Positions 1-6,086 of a DNA stretch of 8,763 nucleotides are shown here, one piece after another (the first letter of the stretch is position 1; each line of letters begins with the position of its first letter). The position numbers and the translations under genes are program-made. Location of the stretch: assembly GCA_003487805.1 (NCBI GenBank), contig DNNE01000169.1:1-8763 (forward strand), given 5' to 3'. Origin of the DNA: Blastocatellia bacterium (GTDB lineage: Bacteria > Acidobacteriota > Blastocatellia > Pyrinomonadales > Pyrinomonadaceae). Under the pieces are notes generated by a model that was given only the letters and a program-made list of their open reading frames with translations, searched no databases and was not told the DNA's origin.

Positions 1-135
1 TAAAAAATAGATGAAGGCAGAGAGTAAACGTACCGCGAACACACTTCGAGGCACACTTCTCCTGAGGATGGCGATCTCGCGGACTCTCGCAAAGGACCGA
101 GATCGTCATCCGTTGAAGGCTCCCTGCCTTCATCT
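1..135 (-). ncRNA. candidate structured RNA or long-range terminator element
   Basis: Positions 9-20 and 124-135 are perfect 12-bp inverted repeats. Nested inside, 67-78 pairs with 99-110 with one mismatch. Read on the minus strand, the outer stem is followed directly by a T run (8 to 1), as in an intrinsic terminator or the 3' end of a small RNA. The outer arm at 126-131 can instead pair locally with 115-120 (GAAGGC with GCCTTC, 5-nt loop), so two mutually exclusive folds exist. I recognise no known family: there is no SRP domain IV motif and no clear 6S layout. No clear promoter was seen just upstream. It could also be a dispersed repeat. The window edge cuts off what lies further left. Confidence 0.35.
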
Positions 136-160
136 CTCGCAAATAGGTACTTCGATTGTC

Positions 161-208
161 AAAAAACAAAAGAGCGGGCTTTAAGCCTCCCAGGGAAGCT
201 GCCCGCTC
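161..208 (-). terminator. rho-independent terminator of the minus-strand small gene
   Basis: On the minus strand, 208-201 (GAGCGGGC) pairs perfectly with 179-172. Inside this, 200-194 pairs with 190-184 including one G-T wobble, around a CTG loop, with a short TAAA bulge. The stem is followed at once by TTTTGTTTTTT (171-161). This is a textbook hairpin plus U tract. It lies 57 bp beyond the stop codon of the 54-residue ORF and supports a real minus-strand transcript here. Confidence 0.82.
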
Positions 209-240
209 CTTCAAGTCTCGCGAATTTTGCTTTGAGATTT

Positions 241-260
241 GGGAGCGGGAGTCCGCTCCC
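241..260. repeat. short GC-rich hairpin after the small ORF
   Basis: GGGAGCGG (241-248) and CCGCTCCC (253-260) form a perfect 8-bp stem with a 4-nt loop. It lies 5 bp past the stop codon of the minus-strand small ORF. No U tract follows on either strand, so it is more likely an mRNA 3' stabiliser or a dispersed palindrome than a terminator. The true terminator lies further on, at 161-208. Confidence 0.5.
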
Positions 261-265
261 GCTGA

Positions 266-430
266 TTATTGCCTGATATGACGGCTATCTATGGACGTCT
301 CTTGTCCGAGTCTGCCGCCAAAAATATTGGTTGCTGACAACGTCAGGCCTAACGAACAGACGACCGTATACATGGCGGCCCACGGCTGCCATTTCGTCGA
401 CTGTTGTTTGTTTGTCCTGCTCGTCATCAT
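266..430 (-). CDS. small single-pass membrane protein, 54 residues, unknown function
   Basis: I do not recognise this protein. The start chosen is the ATG at 430, the first of two tandem Met codons, because GAGGAAG (446-440) lies 9 nt upstream. The frame is open further upstream, but the apparent promoter lies inside that extension, which argues against the longer form. Residues 1-16 are hydrophilic and basic (R5, K8, K13). Residues 17-39 (from WAAMYTVVCSL to the GG pair) are hydrophobic enough for one membrane helix or a signal peptide, with an N-in topology by the positive-inside rule. The tail of about 15 residues is polar. A sigma70-like promoter, leader hairpin and terminator frame it as a single-gene unit divergent from the caspase gene. 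Existence is fairly well supported by these signals; function is unknown. Confidence 0.6.
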   Translation of the reverse strand: MMTSRTNKQQSTKWQPWAAMYTVVCSLGLTLSATNIFGGRLGQETSIDSRHIRQ

Positions 431-451
431 TGAAAGTTTCTTCCTCGCAGT

Positions 452-471
452 GCGCGACACTGTCGTCGCGC
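452..471 (-). promoter_or_regulatory. 5' leader hairpin before the small membrane ORF
   Basis: GCGCGAC (471-465 on the minus strand) and GTCGCGC (458-452) form a perfect 7-bp stem with a 6-nt loop. It lies almost at the predicted 5' end of the transcript, just before the Shine-Dalgarno sequence at 446-440. It could protect the 5' end or tune ribosome access. It could also be a chance GC palindrome. Confidence 0.45.
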
Positions 472-480
472 GAACTTTCT

Positions 481-510
481 TGTATAAAGTATCAATAGCG
501 ATCGTGTCAA
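481..510 (-). promoter_or_regulatory. sigma70-like promoter of the small membrane ORF
   Basis: On the minus strand a perfect TTGACA (-35, 510-505) is followed after 18 nt by TATACA (-10, 486-481). This predicts a transcription start near 474 and a leader of about 44 nt. The match is good at both hexamers. The downstream leader, ribosome binding site, ORF and terminator fall in the correct order. Confidence 0.6.
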
Positions 511-602
511 GATCTTTTCTACGAAAAACGATCACCGCTGCTTCGATACTCTTCGACTAGTCGTGAGTTGCCTGACATTCAACGAACGTGTAGATCAATG
601 CG

Positions 603-631
603 TTGACTTAGGGCTGCGGTTGCCGTAGGTT
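603..631 (+). promoter_or_regulatory. weak candidate promoter for the caspase gene
   Basis: TTGACT (603-608) is followed after 17 nt by TAGGTT (626-631). The -35 is close to consensus and the -10 is poor (3 of 6). No better pair was found between the divergent promoter and the start at 767. The leader would be about 130 nt. Confidence 0.22.
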
Positions 632-766
632 TCTTCTCAACAGGCTTGATTCGCAAAACGTCCCTGCTGTCAGTTTACACTGCCTAATCTCTCAGCCATC
701 TTGTCCTGATCTGAGGTTGGCAGGACTCTCGTCATGAGGTGTCGCCTTCAACGCCAGGAGAATCTA

Positions 767-3700
767 ATGGTTCGCATCAGTCCATCAACCAGCGATCAGT
801 CTACTGATAAACATGTAGCCTCAAGCAGGTCACTCTTATCACGGCGTCTGCGGCGACAAATGTCGTCGATGATAATTTTGCTTTCGGTGATCTGCGCGCC
901 AGTTCGCGGCATGGCGCAAACGAAAGAGCAGGAGAAGCGAGGGATCGGAATTCAACCAGGTCCCACCCCCACACCGGCGTCGATGACACCTTCCTCTGCG
1001 GGCGACAAGCCGGAGTTGATTCTTCAATCCGGCCACACAAAATCCGCGAACGCCGTCGCCTTCAGTCCCGACAATCGCTGGCTGGCGTCGGGCGGCAAAG
1101 ATGACGTCATAAAAATTTGGGACCTCGCGAATGGAAACGTTCTGCGAACGTTATACGGTCACACCAGCAACGTTAATGCTCTCGCTGTCAGTCCGGATGG
1201 AAAGCTCTTAGCGTCGGGGAGCGGAGACATTAATGACGAGAGAGATTTAGGGGCTTTCACTCAGGGTGGTGTGGTCGGCGGGTCGCAAGACAACACGGTA
1301 CGGATCTGGAGCGTTCAGACGGGCCAAGAGTTGCAGGTCTTACGGGGGCACGAACTACCGGTCGCAGCGGTCGCATTCAGCAACGACGGCCACTCGCTAA
1401 CAAGTGTGGGCGGTGATGCGATCAAGGTCTGGGACGTTTCGGCAGGCACCGAGCTGCGTTCGCAAAAAACCCAATATGGAAAGAGCGGCATGGAGAAGCT
1501 CAACTCAATGCCCTCATTTTCGGTTTTCGGTGGTGGAGACAAGGAACGGAAACAAGAGCTGCAACGCCAAAAGAATTTCAAAATGTCGGCGTCGAAAATT
1601 GCAGTCAGTGCAAATGGGCAACTCGCGGCGGTCGGACAACCTGATAAAGCGGTAAAACTTTATGACACCCAAAGCGGCCGCGAGCTGCGCGAGCTGACAT
1701 TCAAGGCGATCCCCGAATCGGAAAACTCAAGCCTCGCGTTCAGCGCGGATGGGCGTGTGCTCGCTTTCTCGAAAACCAGCGACGCGGTCTCAGTTCAGGA
1801 GGCGGCCACGGGCCGCGAGCTCTATAGCGTCAATACCGGATTCAGCAAAACACCGCAGCGTGTTCAGTTCAGCCTCGACGGACGATTGCTGGTTACGGCT
1901 ACCGATAACAACGCCGGCGCCGGGATGAAGTTATGGGACGCGGCGACGGGTCAATCGATACGCGAGCTAAAGCCAGGCGGAGACGCTCTGGTGAGCGCCA
2001 GAGTGATTAGCTTCAGTCGCGACGGCAGCCTGATTGCCGCGGTCGGGGCCGGCGCTAAGGCGATCATGATCATCGAGTCCGCGACGGGGAACGAATCGCG
2101 CACTCTGCAAACCGGAACGACGAACGCAGCCGATCGAGCAGAGCAGGCTGCGTTTATCAAGACCATCGATCCTAAGACGATGGCCACACTCGAGAAGCGA
2201 AACATTACCACGCCCGAACAAATCATTGAGGCTGTCGAGGCGATGGCAACTGTTTCCAGCGAGAAGCTTCAGGCTGGTGGCGCCGTGAGTTTCAGCCCCG
2301 ACGGTCGCTTCCTCATTTCCAGTCATGTGCTGCTAAAGAATCTGGCGACAGAATCGTGGGACACAACCGCGGGAACGCTCGTGCGTGGTAACAACGATGC
2401 ACCGCTTCGTGACCGGGGGAAGCCTTTCTTTAGTCCGGACGGTCGCTTCAGGGCGGCGCCTTTCTCTCCGATGAAGGACCTCTACGATCCTTCGGCGGGC
2501 TCACTTCTTAATCCGTTTACCAATGGCTACAAAGATGTGTACAAACAGAAAATAGATCTCTACGACGGCGCTTCGGACAAACGCTTGCGGGAATTGGACG
2601 GAGGGAAGGCACCAGAGACGGGCATCATTCCGGCGGCGGGTTTTAGTTTCGACAGCAAGCTCGTCGCGTTGACCGGCTTCGAAAAGAAAGAGCGTTCCGT
2701 GCTTATTTACGAGACGGACACCGGGCGGAAGGTCAACACGTTTCAGATTAACGATGACGAGCAAAGCGGGGCCGTGACAACTCTTTGCCTGAGCGCAGAC
2801 GAGCATCTGTTGGCGGCGGGATACGGTAACAAGATCGATGTTTTTGAAGTTGCCTCAGGCAAAACGATCCGCAGCTTGCCGCATGCTGGACGGATAGTCT
2901 CTCTCAGCTTCAGTCCTGACGGTCGCTTTCTGGTAGCCCTTGGTGAGAACAACGATAAGCATATTTGGGACGCCTCGTCGGGCGACAAACTCGCCACCCT
3001 GATAAATCTCAGTGGCGCTTTCAACAGCCGCGGCAGCGATTGGCTAGTGGTTACTCCCGACGGTTTATTCGATGGCTCGCCCGCCGCATGGAAGCAAATC
3101 CTTTGGCGATTTGGCGGCAATACATTTGATGTCATGCCGGCAGAGACCTACTTCAACGAGTTCTACTATCCCGGACTGCTGGGTGAGATCATGGCCGGAA
3201 AGCGGCCTCGAGCCCCGAAAAACATTTCGCAACTTGACCGTCGTCAACCCGATCTAAAATTTTCGCAACCGGATGGAAATACGTCAGAGCGCAACCTGGC
3301 GATAAAGATTGAGGTAGCCGAAAAAGCGGCCGACAAAGATCATCAGACAGGAAGCGGCGCGCGCGATGTGCGGTTATTCCGAAATGGTTCGCTGGTAAAA
3401 GTCTGGCGCGGCGATGTGCTGAAAAGCCAAACCGCGACCACGCTGGAAGCTACAATCACGATGGTTGCGGGAGAAAACCATCTGGTCGCTTATGCTTTCA
3501 ATCGTGACAACGTTAAGAGCAAGGATGCTGAACTTACTATCAGCGGCGCGGCTTCTCTGAAGCAGCCCGGTACGGCTTACATTCTGGCCATCGGTGTCAA
3601 CACCTACTCGAACACGCAATACAATCTCAAGTACGCGGTCGCAGACGCCACGGTGTTTGGCGCAGAGGTCCAACACGCGCAGCAGCAGTTGGCGAACTAC

Positions 3701-4519
3701 CAGAATATTGAAGTCGCGCCTTTGCTGAATGAACAGGCCACGAAAGCAAACATCATCAGGGCGCTACGACGACTCGCGGGAACCGGGGACGCCTCAACTG
3801 CAGATGCGCCTCCGGGCCTCGAAAAACCGCCTCCGGCCCTTGAAAAACTGAAACGCACTCAGCCAGAAGATGCAGTCTTCATCTATTTTGCCGGGCACGG
3901 GACCGCGCAGGGACAGCGCTTTTATTTATTGCCACACGACCTGGGCTATGCGGGCGAGCGGACCGCGCTCGACGCGGCTGGTCTGCAAATGATTCTCGAA
4001 CACGGGATCTCGGACGAAGAGTTGGAGCGCGCAGTTGAAGGAATAGATGCGGACAAATTTCTGATGGTCATCGATGCCTGCAATTCCGGTCAGGCCCTGG
4101 AAGCTGAAGAACGGCGGCGCGGTCCGATGAACTCAAAGGGGTTGGCCCAACTCGCTTACGAGAAGGGGATGTACATCCTGACCGCGGCGCAGAGTTATCA
4201 GGCCGCCCAGGAGGCGACGCAACTGGGGCACGGGTTCCTGACGTACGCGCTGGTCGAGGAAGGGCTGAAGCAGGACGCAGCAGACACCGATCCCAGGGAC
4301 GGCCAGGTTTGGGTGCGTGAATGGTTCGACTACGCGAGCCGCCGCGTGCCCAATATGCAGCTCGAGAAGATAAAGCAGTTGCGCGACCTGGGCCTCAATG
4401 TTTCATTCGTGGCGAGCGAGGAGCGCGTTGCGGATCCCGAGCACCGGCTTACCCAGACGCCCAGAGTCTTTTACCGGCGCGAATCCGAAGTCCGGCCATT
4501 AGTCGTCGCCAAACGATGA
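767..4519 (+). CDS. exported WD40-repeat caspase-family (peptidase C14) protein
   Basis: The start is ATG 767, because AGGAG (756-760) lies 6 nt upstream; ATG 734 would add 11 residues and has no such site. The product has 1250 residues. It begins with a long basic n-region, then a hydrophobic core near 32-46 and a likely signal-peptidase site after GMA (A50), so it should act outside the cytoplasm. About twelve WD40/propeller blades span residues 85-745, shown by recurring FSPDGR and IWD-type motifs; the first three are clear and later ones degenerate. Blade 2 carries an acidic and Gly-rich insert, and 448-505 is a helical insert. A conserved-looking linker (GLFDGSPAAW, about 765) and a beta-sandwich region lead to the caspase domain (about 936-1215). 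The catalytic pair is present: His1044 in YFAGHG and Cys1105 in DACNSG. Prokaryotic metacaspase-like enzymes usually cleave after Arg/Lys; substrate and partners here are unknown. Proteolytic activity is inferred from the intact dyad. Confidence 0.93.
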   Translation: MVRISPSTSDQSTDKHVASSRSLLSRRLRRQMSSMIILLSVICAPVRGMAQTKEQEKRGIGIQPGPTPTPASMTPSSAGDKPELILQSGHTKSANAVAFSPDNRWLASGGKDDVIKIWDLANGNVLRTLYGHTSNVNALAVSPDGKLLASGSGDINDERDLGAFTQGGVVGGSQDNTVRIWSVQTGQELQVLRGHELPVAAVAFSNDGHSLTSVGGDAIKVWDVSAGTELRSQKTQYGKSGMEKLNSMPSFSVFGGGDKERKQELQRQKNFKMSASKIAVSANGQLAAVGQPDKAVKLYDTQSGRELRELTFKAIPESENSSLAFSADGRVLAFSKTSDAVSVQEAATGRELYSVNTGFSKTPQRVQFSLDGRLLVTATDNNAGAGMKLWDAATGQSIRELKPGGDALVSARVISFSRDGSLIAAVGAGAKAIMIIESATGNESRTLQTGTTNAADRAEQAAFIKTIDPKTMATLEKRNITTPEQIIEAVEAMATVSSEKLQAGGAVSFSPDGRFLISSHVLLKNLATESWDTTAGTLVRGNNDAPLRDRGKPFFSPDGRFRAAPFSPMKDLYDPSAGSLLNPFTNGYKDVYKQKIDLYDGASDKRLRELDGGKAPETGIIPAAGFSFDSKLVALTGFEKKERSVLIYETDTGRKVNTFQINDDEQSGAVTTLCLSADEHLLAAGYGNKIDVFEVASGKTIRSLPHAGRIVSLSFSPDGRFLVALGENNDKHIWDASSGDKLATLINLSGAFNSRGSDWLVVTPDGLFDGSPAAWKQILWRFGGNTFDVMPAETYFNEFYYPGLLGEIMAGKRPRAPKNISQLDRRQPDLKFSQPDGNTSERNLAIKIEVAEKAADKDHQTGSGARDVRLFRNGSLVKVWRGDVLKSQTATTLEATITMVAGENHLVAYAFNRDNVKSKDAELTISGAASLKQPGTAYILAIGVNTYSNTQYNLKYAVADATVFGAEVQHAQQQLANYQNIEVAPLLNEQATKANIIRALRRLAGTGDASTADAPPGLEKPPPALEKLKRTQPEDAVFIYFAGHGTAQGQRFYLLPHDLGYAGERTALDAAGLQMILEHGISDEELERAVEGIDADKFLMVIDACNSGQALEAEERRRGPMNSKGLAQLAYEKGMYILTAAQSYQAAQEATQLGHGFLTYALVEEGLKQDAADTDPRDGQVWVREWFDYASRRVPNMQLEKIKQLRDLGLNVSFVASEERVADPEHRLTQTPRVFYRRESEVRPLVVAKR
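3809..3850 (+). repeat. in-frame 21-bp tandem duplication inside the caspase gene
   Basis: Two adjacent 21-bp units (3809-3829 and 3830-3850) differ at three positions. They encode PPGLEKP and PPALEKL, residues 1015-1028, in the loop just before the strand carrying catalytic His1044. The unit length keeps the frame. It is probably a diverged slippage duplication in a surface loop. Confidence 0.75.
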
Positions 4520-4561
4520 GAAGAAGAAGTTCTTCATATTTGGCTTCGCCACGTTGATGCG

Positions 4562-4582
4562 CGGCAAGTCTGTGACTTCCCG
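4562..4582. repeat. dispersed palindrome, copy 1 (one mismatch)
   Basis: CGGCAAGTC (4562-4570) and GACTTCCCG (4574-4582) form a 9-bp stem with one C-C mismatch and a TGT loop. It shares its arm sequence with the perfect copy at 4656-4676, so the two are related elements rather than chance hairpins. Confidence 0.6.
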
Positions 4583-4655
4583 TTACTAGCCCATCTAATC
4601 TAACGGTCTATGACCGTGGCGGGTCGGAAACCCCGGAAGAAAGAAGGTTCGCAGC

Positions 4656-4676
4656 CGGCAAGTCGAAGACTTGCCG
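4656..4676. repeat. dispersed palindrome, copy 2 (perfect)
   Basis: CGGCAAGTC (4656-4664), a GAA loop, then GACTTGCCG (4668-4676) make a perfect 9-bp stem. The left arm is identical to the element 94 bp upstream; only the loop and one right-arm base differ. No T run follows, which argues against an intrinsic terminator. Confidence 0.7.
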
Positions 4677-4933
4677 CGCATCGATGTGGCAGAGCCATTG
4701 GAGTTCACACGCAAAGCCTGGAGTGAATGAGAAAGAGCTTCTGAGGCAAAGCCCCGCCATTCCAAAGCCCGACCTGTCGCCGCTAATCTCAAAATCTGAC
4801 CCTTGTGGATGTCCACAGAGAACTTTCGTGGCGCTCCCTCGTACTTCGAATTATTCAAAGAGTTATCGTCGCGTCGCCTGCCCCAGCTAACGACAAAGAA
4901 TTTCGCTAAGCGAAGAAGTTCCCGGCGGCGCGA

Positions 4934-4973
4934 CCAAAGCGGCGATCCCGACGCGTCGGGACCGCACTCCAAA
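4934..4973. repeat. 40-bp palindromic element upstream of the permease
   Basis: The core TCCCGACGCGTCGGGA (4946-4961) is a perfect 16-bp palindrome. With one mismatch it extends to 4942-4965. The flanks, CCAAAGCGG on the left and GCACTCCAAA on the right, look like the conserved ends of a dispersed intergenic repeat type, but that recognition is from memory. The element ends 18 bp before the permease ATG, so it lies in the leader region. Confidence 0.55.
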
Positions 4974-4991
4974 GGCGGTTGGTAGGGAAAC

Positions 4992-5843
4992 ATGTTTACG
5001 CTACTCAAACTGGAAATCCTCAAACTGATCCGTTCCCGGAGTTTCTTGCTCTCATTCATCGCGTTGACGACCTTTGTGGCGCTAATGCTCTGGGGATTCT
5101 ATTCCTACGCTGAGCGCAAGGCGGGGGAACAGGTCACCTCTCAGTTCAAATACACCTATGAATCAAAGAGCTATTTCAACGGCCTGACCTTCGCACTTTA
5201 TTCAGTGATGTTTTCCTTCAGCTTGCTCATCCCCATCTTTGTAGCAATGACTGCGGGCTCGCAGATCGCGGGGGAGCGTCAGGCGGGAACGCTACGCATG
5301 ATCTGCGTGCGACCGGTGTCGCGGGTTTCGCTGCTGCTCTCAAAATTCCTGGTCGTAGTCTCTTACACCTACCTGCTAGTCGCTTTCTTTATCGGTTTGA
5401 ATTTGCTGGTGGGTTTGTTGTTCGTAGGTTGGGGCGATCTGCAACTGTATCCGGGCGCGTTGAATCTCGTGGATGAACCCGGCAAGCTTCTGCGCGACGA
5501 AGCGCTCTGGCGTTTCGCTTATGCCAGCGTATCCGGGACGTGGGCGCTGCTGGTGATTGCCGCCATTGCCATCCTCTTTTCGGTGCTCTTTGATAATCCG
5601 GCCACGGCAACTGTCGCAACTCTGGCTTTGTACCTGGTGTTTCATATCGTGGACCGCGTTGAGTTCTTTGAGCACCTGCGGCCATATTTCTTTACCACCG
5701 ACATGGACTTTTGGCGCGACGTGTTCAAGCCCGAGATCCCCTGGCAAAGCTTTGGACGCTACGGCAGTATCTGCGGCGCTTACATCTTCGGGATTTTGCT
5801 GTTGGCGGTAGCAATCTTCGATCGGAAGGACATTACCACCTGA
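4992..5843 (+). CDS. ABC-2 type transporter permease, 283 residues
   Basis: This is an inner-membrane subunit of an ABC exporter that pairs with the ATPase at 6984-7925. The ATG at 4992 follows TAGGGA with close spacing. The first helix is at about residues 17-40 after a basic start (KLEILKLIRSRS). Others lie at about 67-88, 113-140, 175-198, 200-218 and 260-278, giving about six helices, usual for ABC-2 permeases. The loop GERQAGTLRMICVRPVSR with a following SKFL (about 93-117) matches the ABC-2 coupling motif (E, GT, RPVSR, K). A stretch of about 30 polar residues after helix 1 and another before helix 4 probably face outward. Length is normal for the family. The substrate cannot be told. 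The cognate ATPase is displaced downstream by an EEP gene, which is unusual because the ATPase normally comes first. Confidence 0.9.
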   Translation: MFTLLKLEILKLIRSRSFLLSFIALTTFVALMLWGFYSYAERKAGEQVTSQFKYTYESKSYFNGLTFALYSVMFSFSLLIPIFVAMTAGSQIAGERQAGTLRMICVRPVSRVSLLLSKFLVVVSYTYLLVAFFIGLNLLVGLLFVGWGDLQLYPGALNLVDEPGKLLRDEALWRFAYASVSGTWALLVIAAIAILFSVLFDNPATATVATLALYLVFHIVDRVEFFEHLRPYFFTTDMDFWRDVFKPEIPWQSFGRYGSICGAYIFGILLLAVAIFDRKDITT

Positions 5844-5891
5844 AGATGTGGGCTGCGGGCGAAGAGTCGCTCAAAAACGAATGCAAAAAGT

Positions 5892-6033
5892 TACAGAACC
5901 GCGAGCGGTAGCGAGCGGGATAAGGGCGCACGTTGGGTTGTTCTGTTAAGAAGCCGGTTCCGCAATGAGGGAAGTCCGTCCCAGTAATCAGAGTAGGGTG
6001 CTGATCCCGCTCGCTACCGCTCGCGGTTCTGTA
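5892..6033. mobile_element. 142-bp MITE-like element with perfect 30-bp inverted ends
   Basis: Positions 5892-5921 and 6004-6033 are perfect 30-bp inverted repeats around an 82-bp centre; allowing one mismatch they reach 33 bp. Each arm carries the octamer GCGAGCGG twice (GCGAGCGGTAGCGAGCGG). The outermost bases are TA on both sides, so the element could run CAG to CTG with a TA target duplication, as for IS630/Tc1-type insertions; TA is self-complementary, so this is ambiguous. There is no ORF in the centre. It fills most of the gap between permease and EEP genes. It may be a non-autonomous transposon or a large REP-type repeat; as RNA it would form a very stable hairpin. Confidence 0.65.
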
Positions 6034-6086
6034 GCGGCACGCCGTACCGACTTGTTATGCGCAGCCTCTTTGAGAAGAACGAAAAG

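Larger units (their letters stand above)
4520..4991. other. 472-bp gap with palindromes and no convincing gene
   Basis: The gap between the caspase stop and the permease start holds several inverted repeats: 4562-4582, 4603-4617 (ACGGTC/GACCGT, TAT loop), 4656-4676, 4804-4817, 4902-4914 and 4934-4973. Short reading frames are open on both strands, but none has a ribosome binding site or a recognisable domain, and their translations run through the palindromes. No strong intrinsic terminator for the caspase gene and no clear promoter for the permease were found. Confidence 0.6.

Noticed and set aside
291..560. Plus-strand ORF of 89 residues with a hydrophobic stretch
   Set aside because: It has no ribosome binding site and no family match. 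It is antisense to the better supported minus-strand unit, and its hydrophobic part is the shadow of that gene's codons and leader.
1967..2326. Minus-strand ORF of 119 residues inside the caspase gene
   Set aside because: It is antisense to clear WD40 blades, shows no domain or start signal, and is explained by codon bias of the sense gene.
2743..3135. Minus-strand ORF of 130 residues
   Set aside because: It is antisense to the last blades and linker of the caspase protein, with no independent support.
4804..4817. TGTGGA/TCCACA dyad considered as a DnaA box pair or operator
   Set aside because: Only a 6-bp arm with a 2-nt centre. It lacks the full DnaA consensus, there is no second site, and no origin-linked gene is nearby.
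4803..4985. Plus-strand ORF of 60 residues before the permease
   Set aside because: Its ATG lacks a ribosome binding site and its C-terminal half is the 4934-4973 palindrome. Open frames on both strands over the same repeats suggest chance.
4595..5059. Minus-strand ORF of 154 residues across the gap before the permease
   Set aside because: It runs through several palindromes and into the permease coding region. It has no ribosome binding site or recognisable motif, and is best read as translated repeat DNA.
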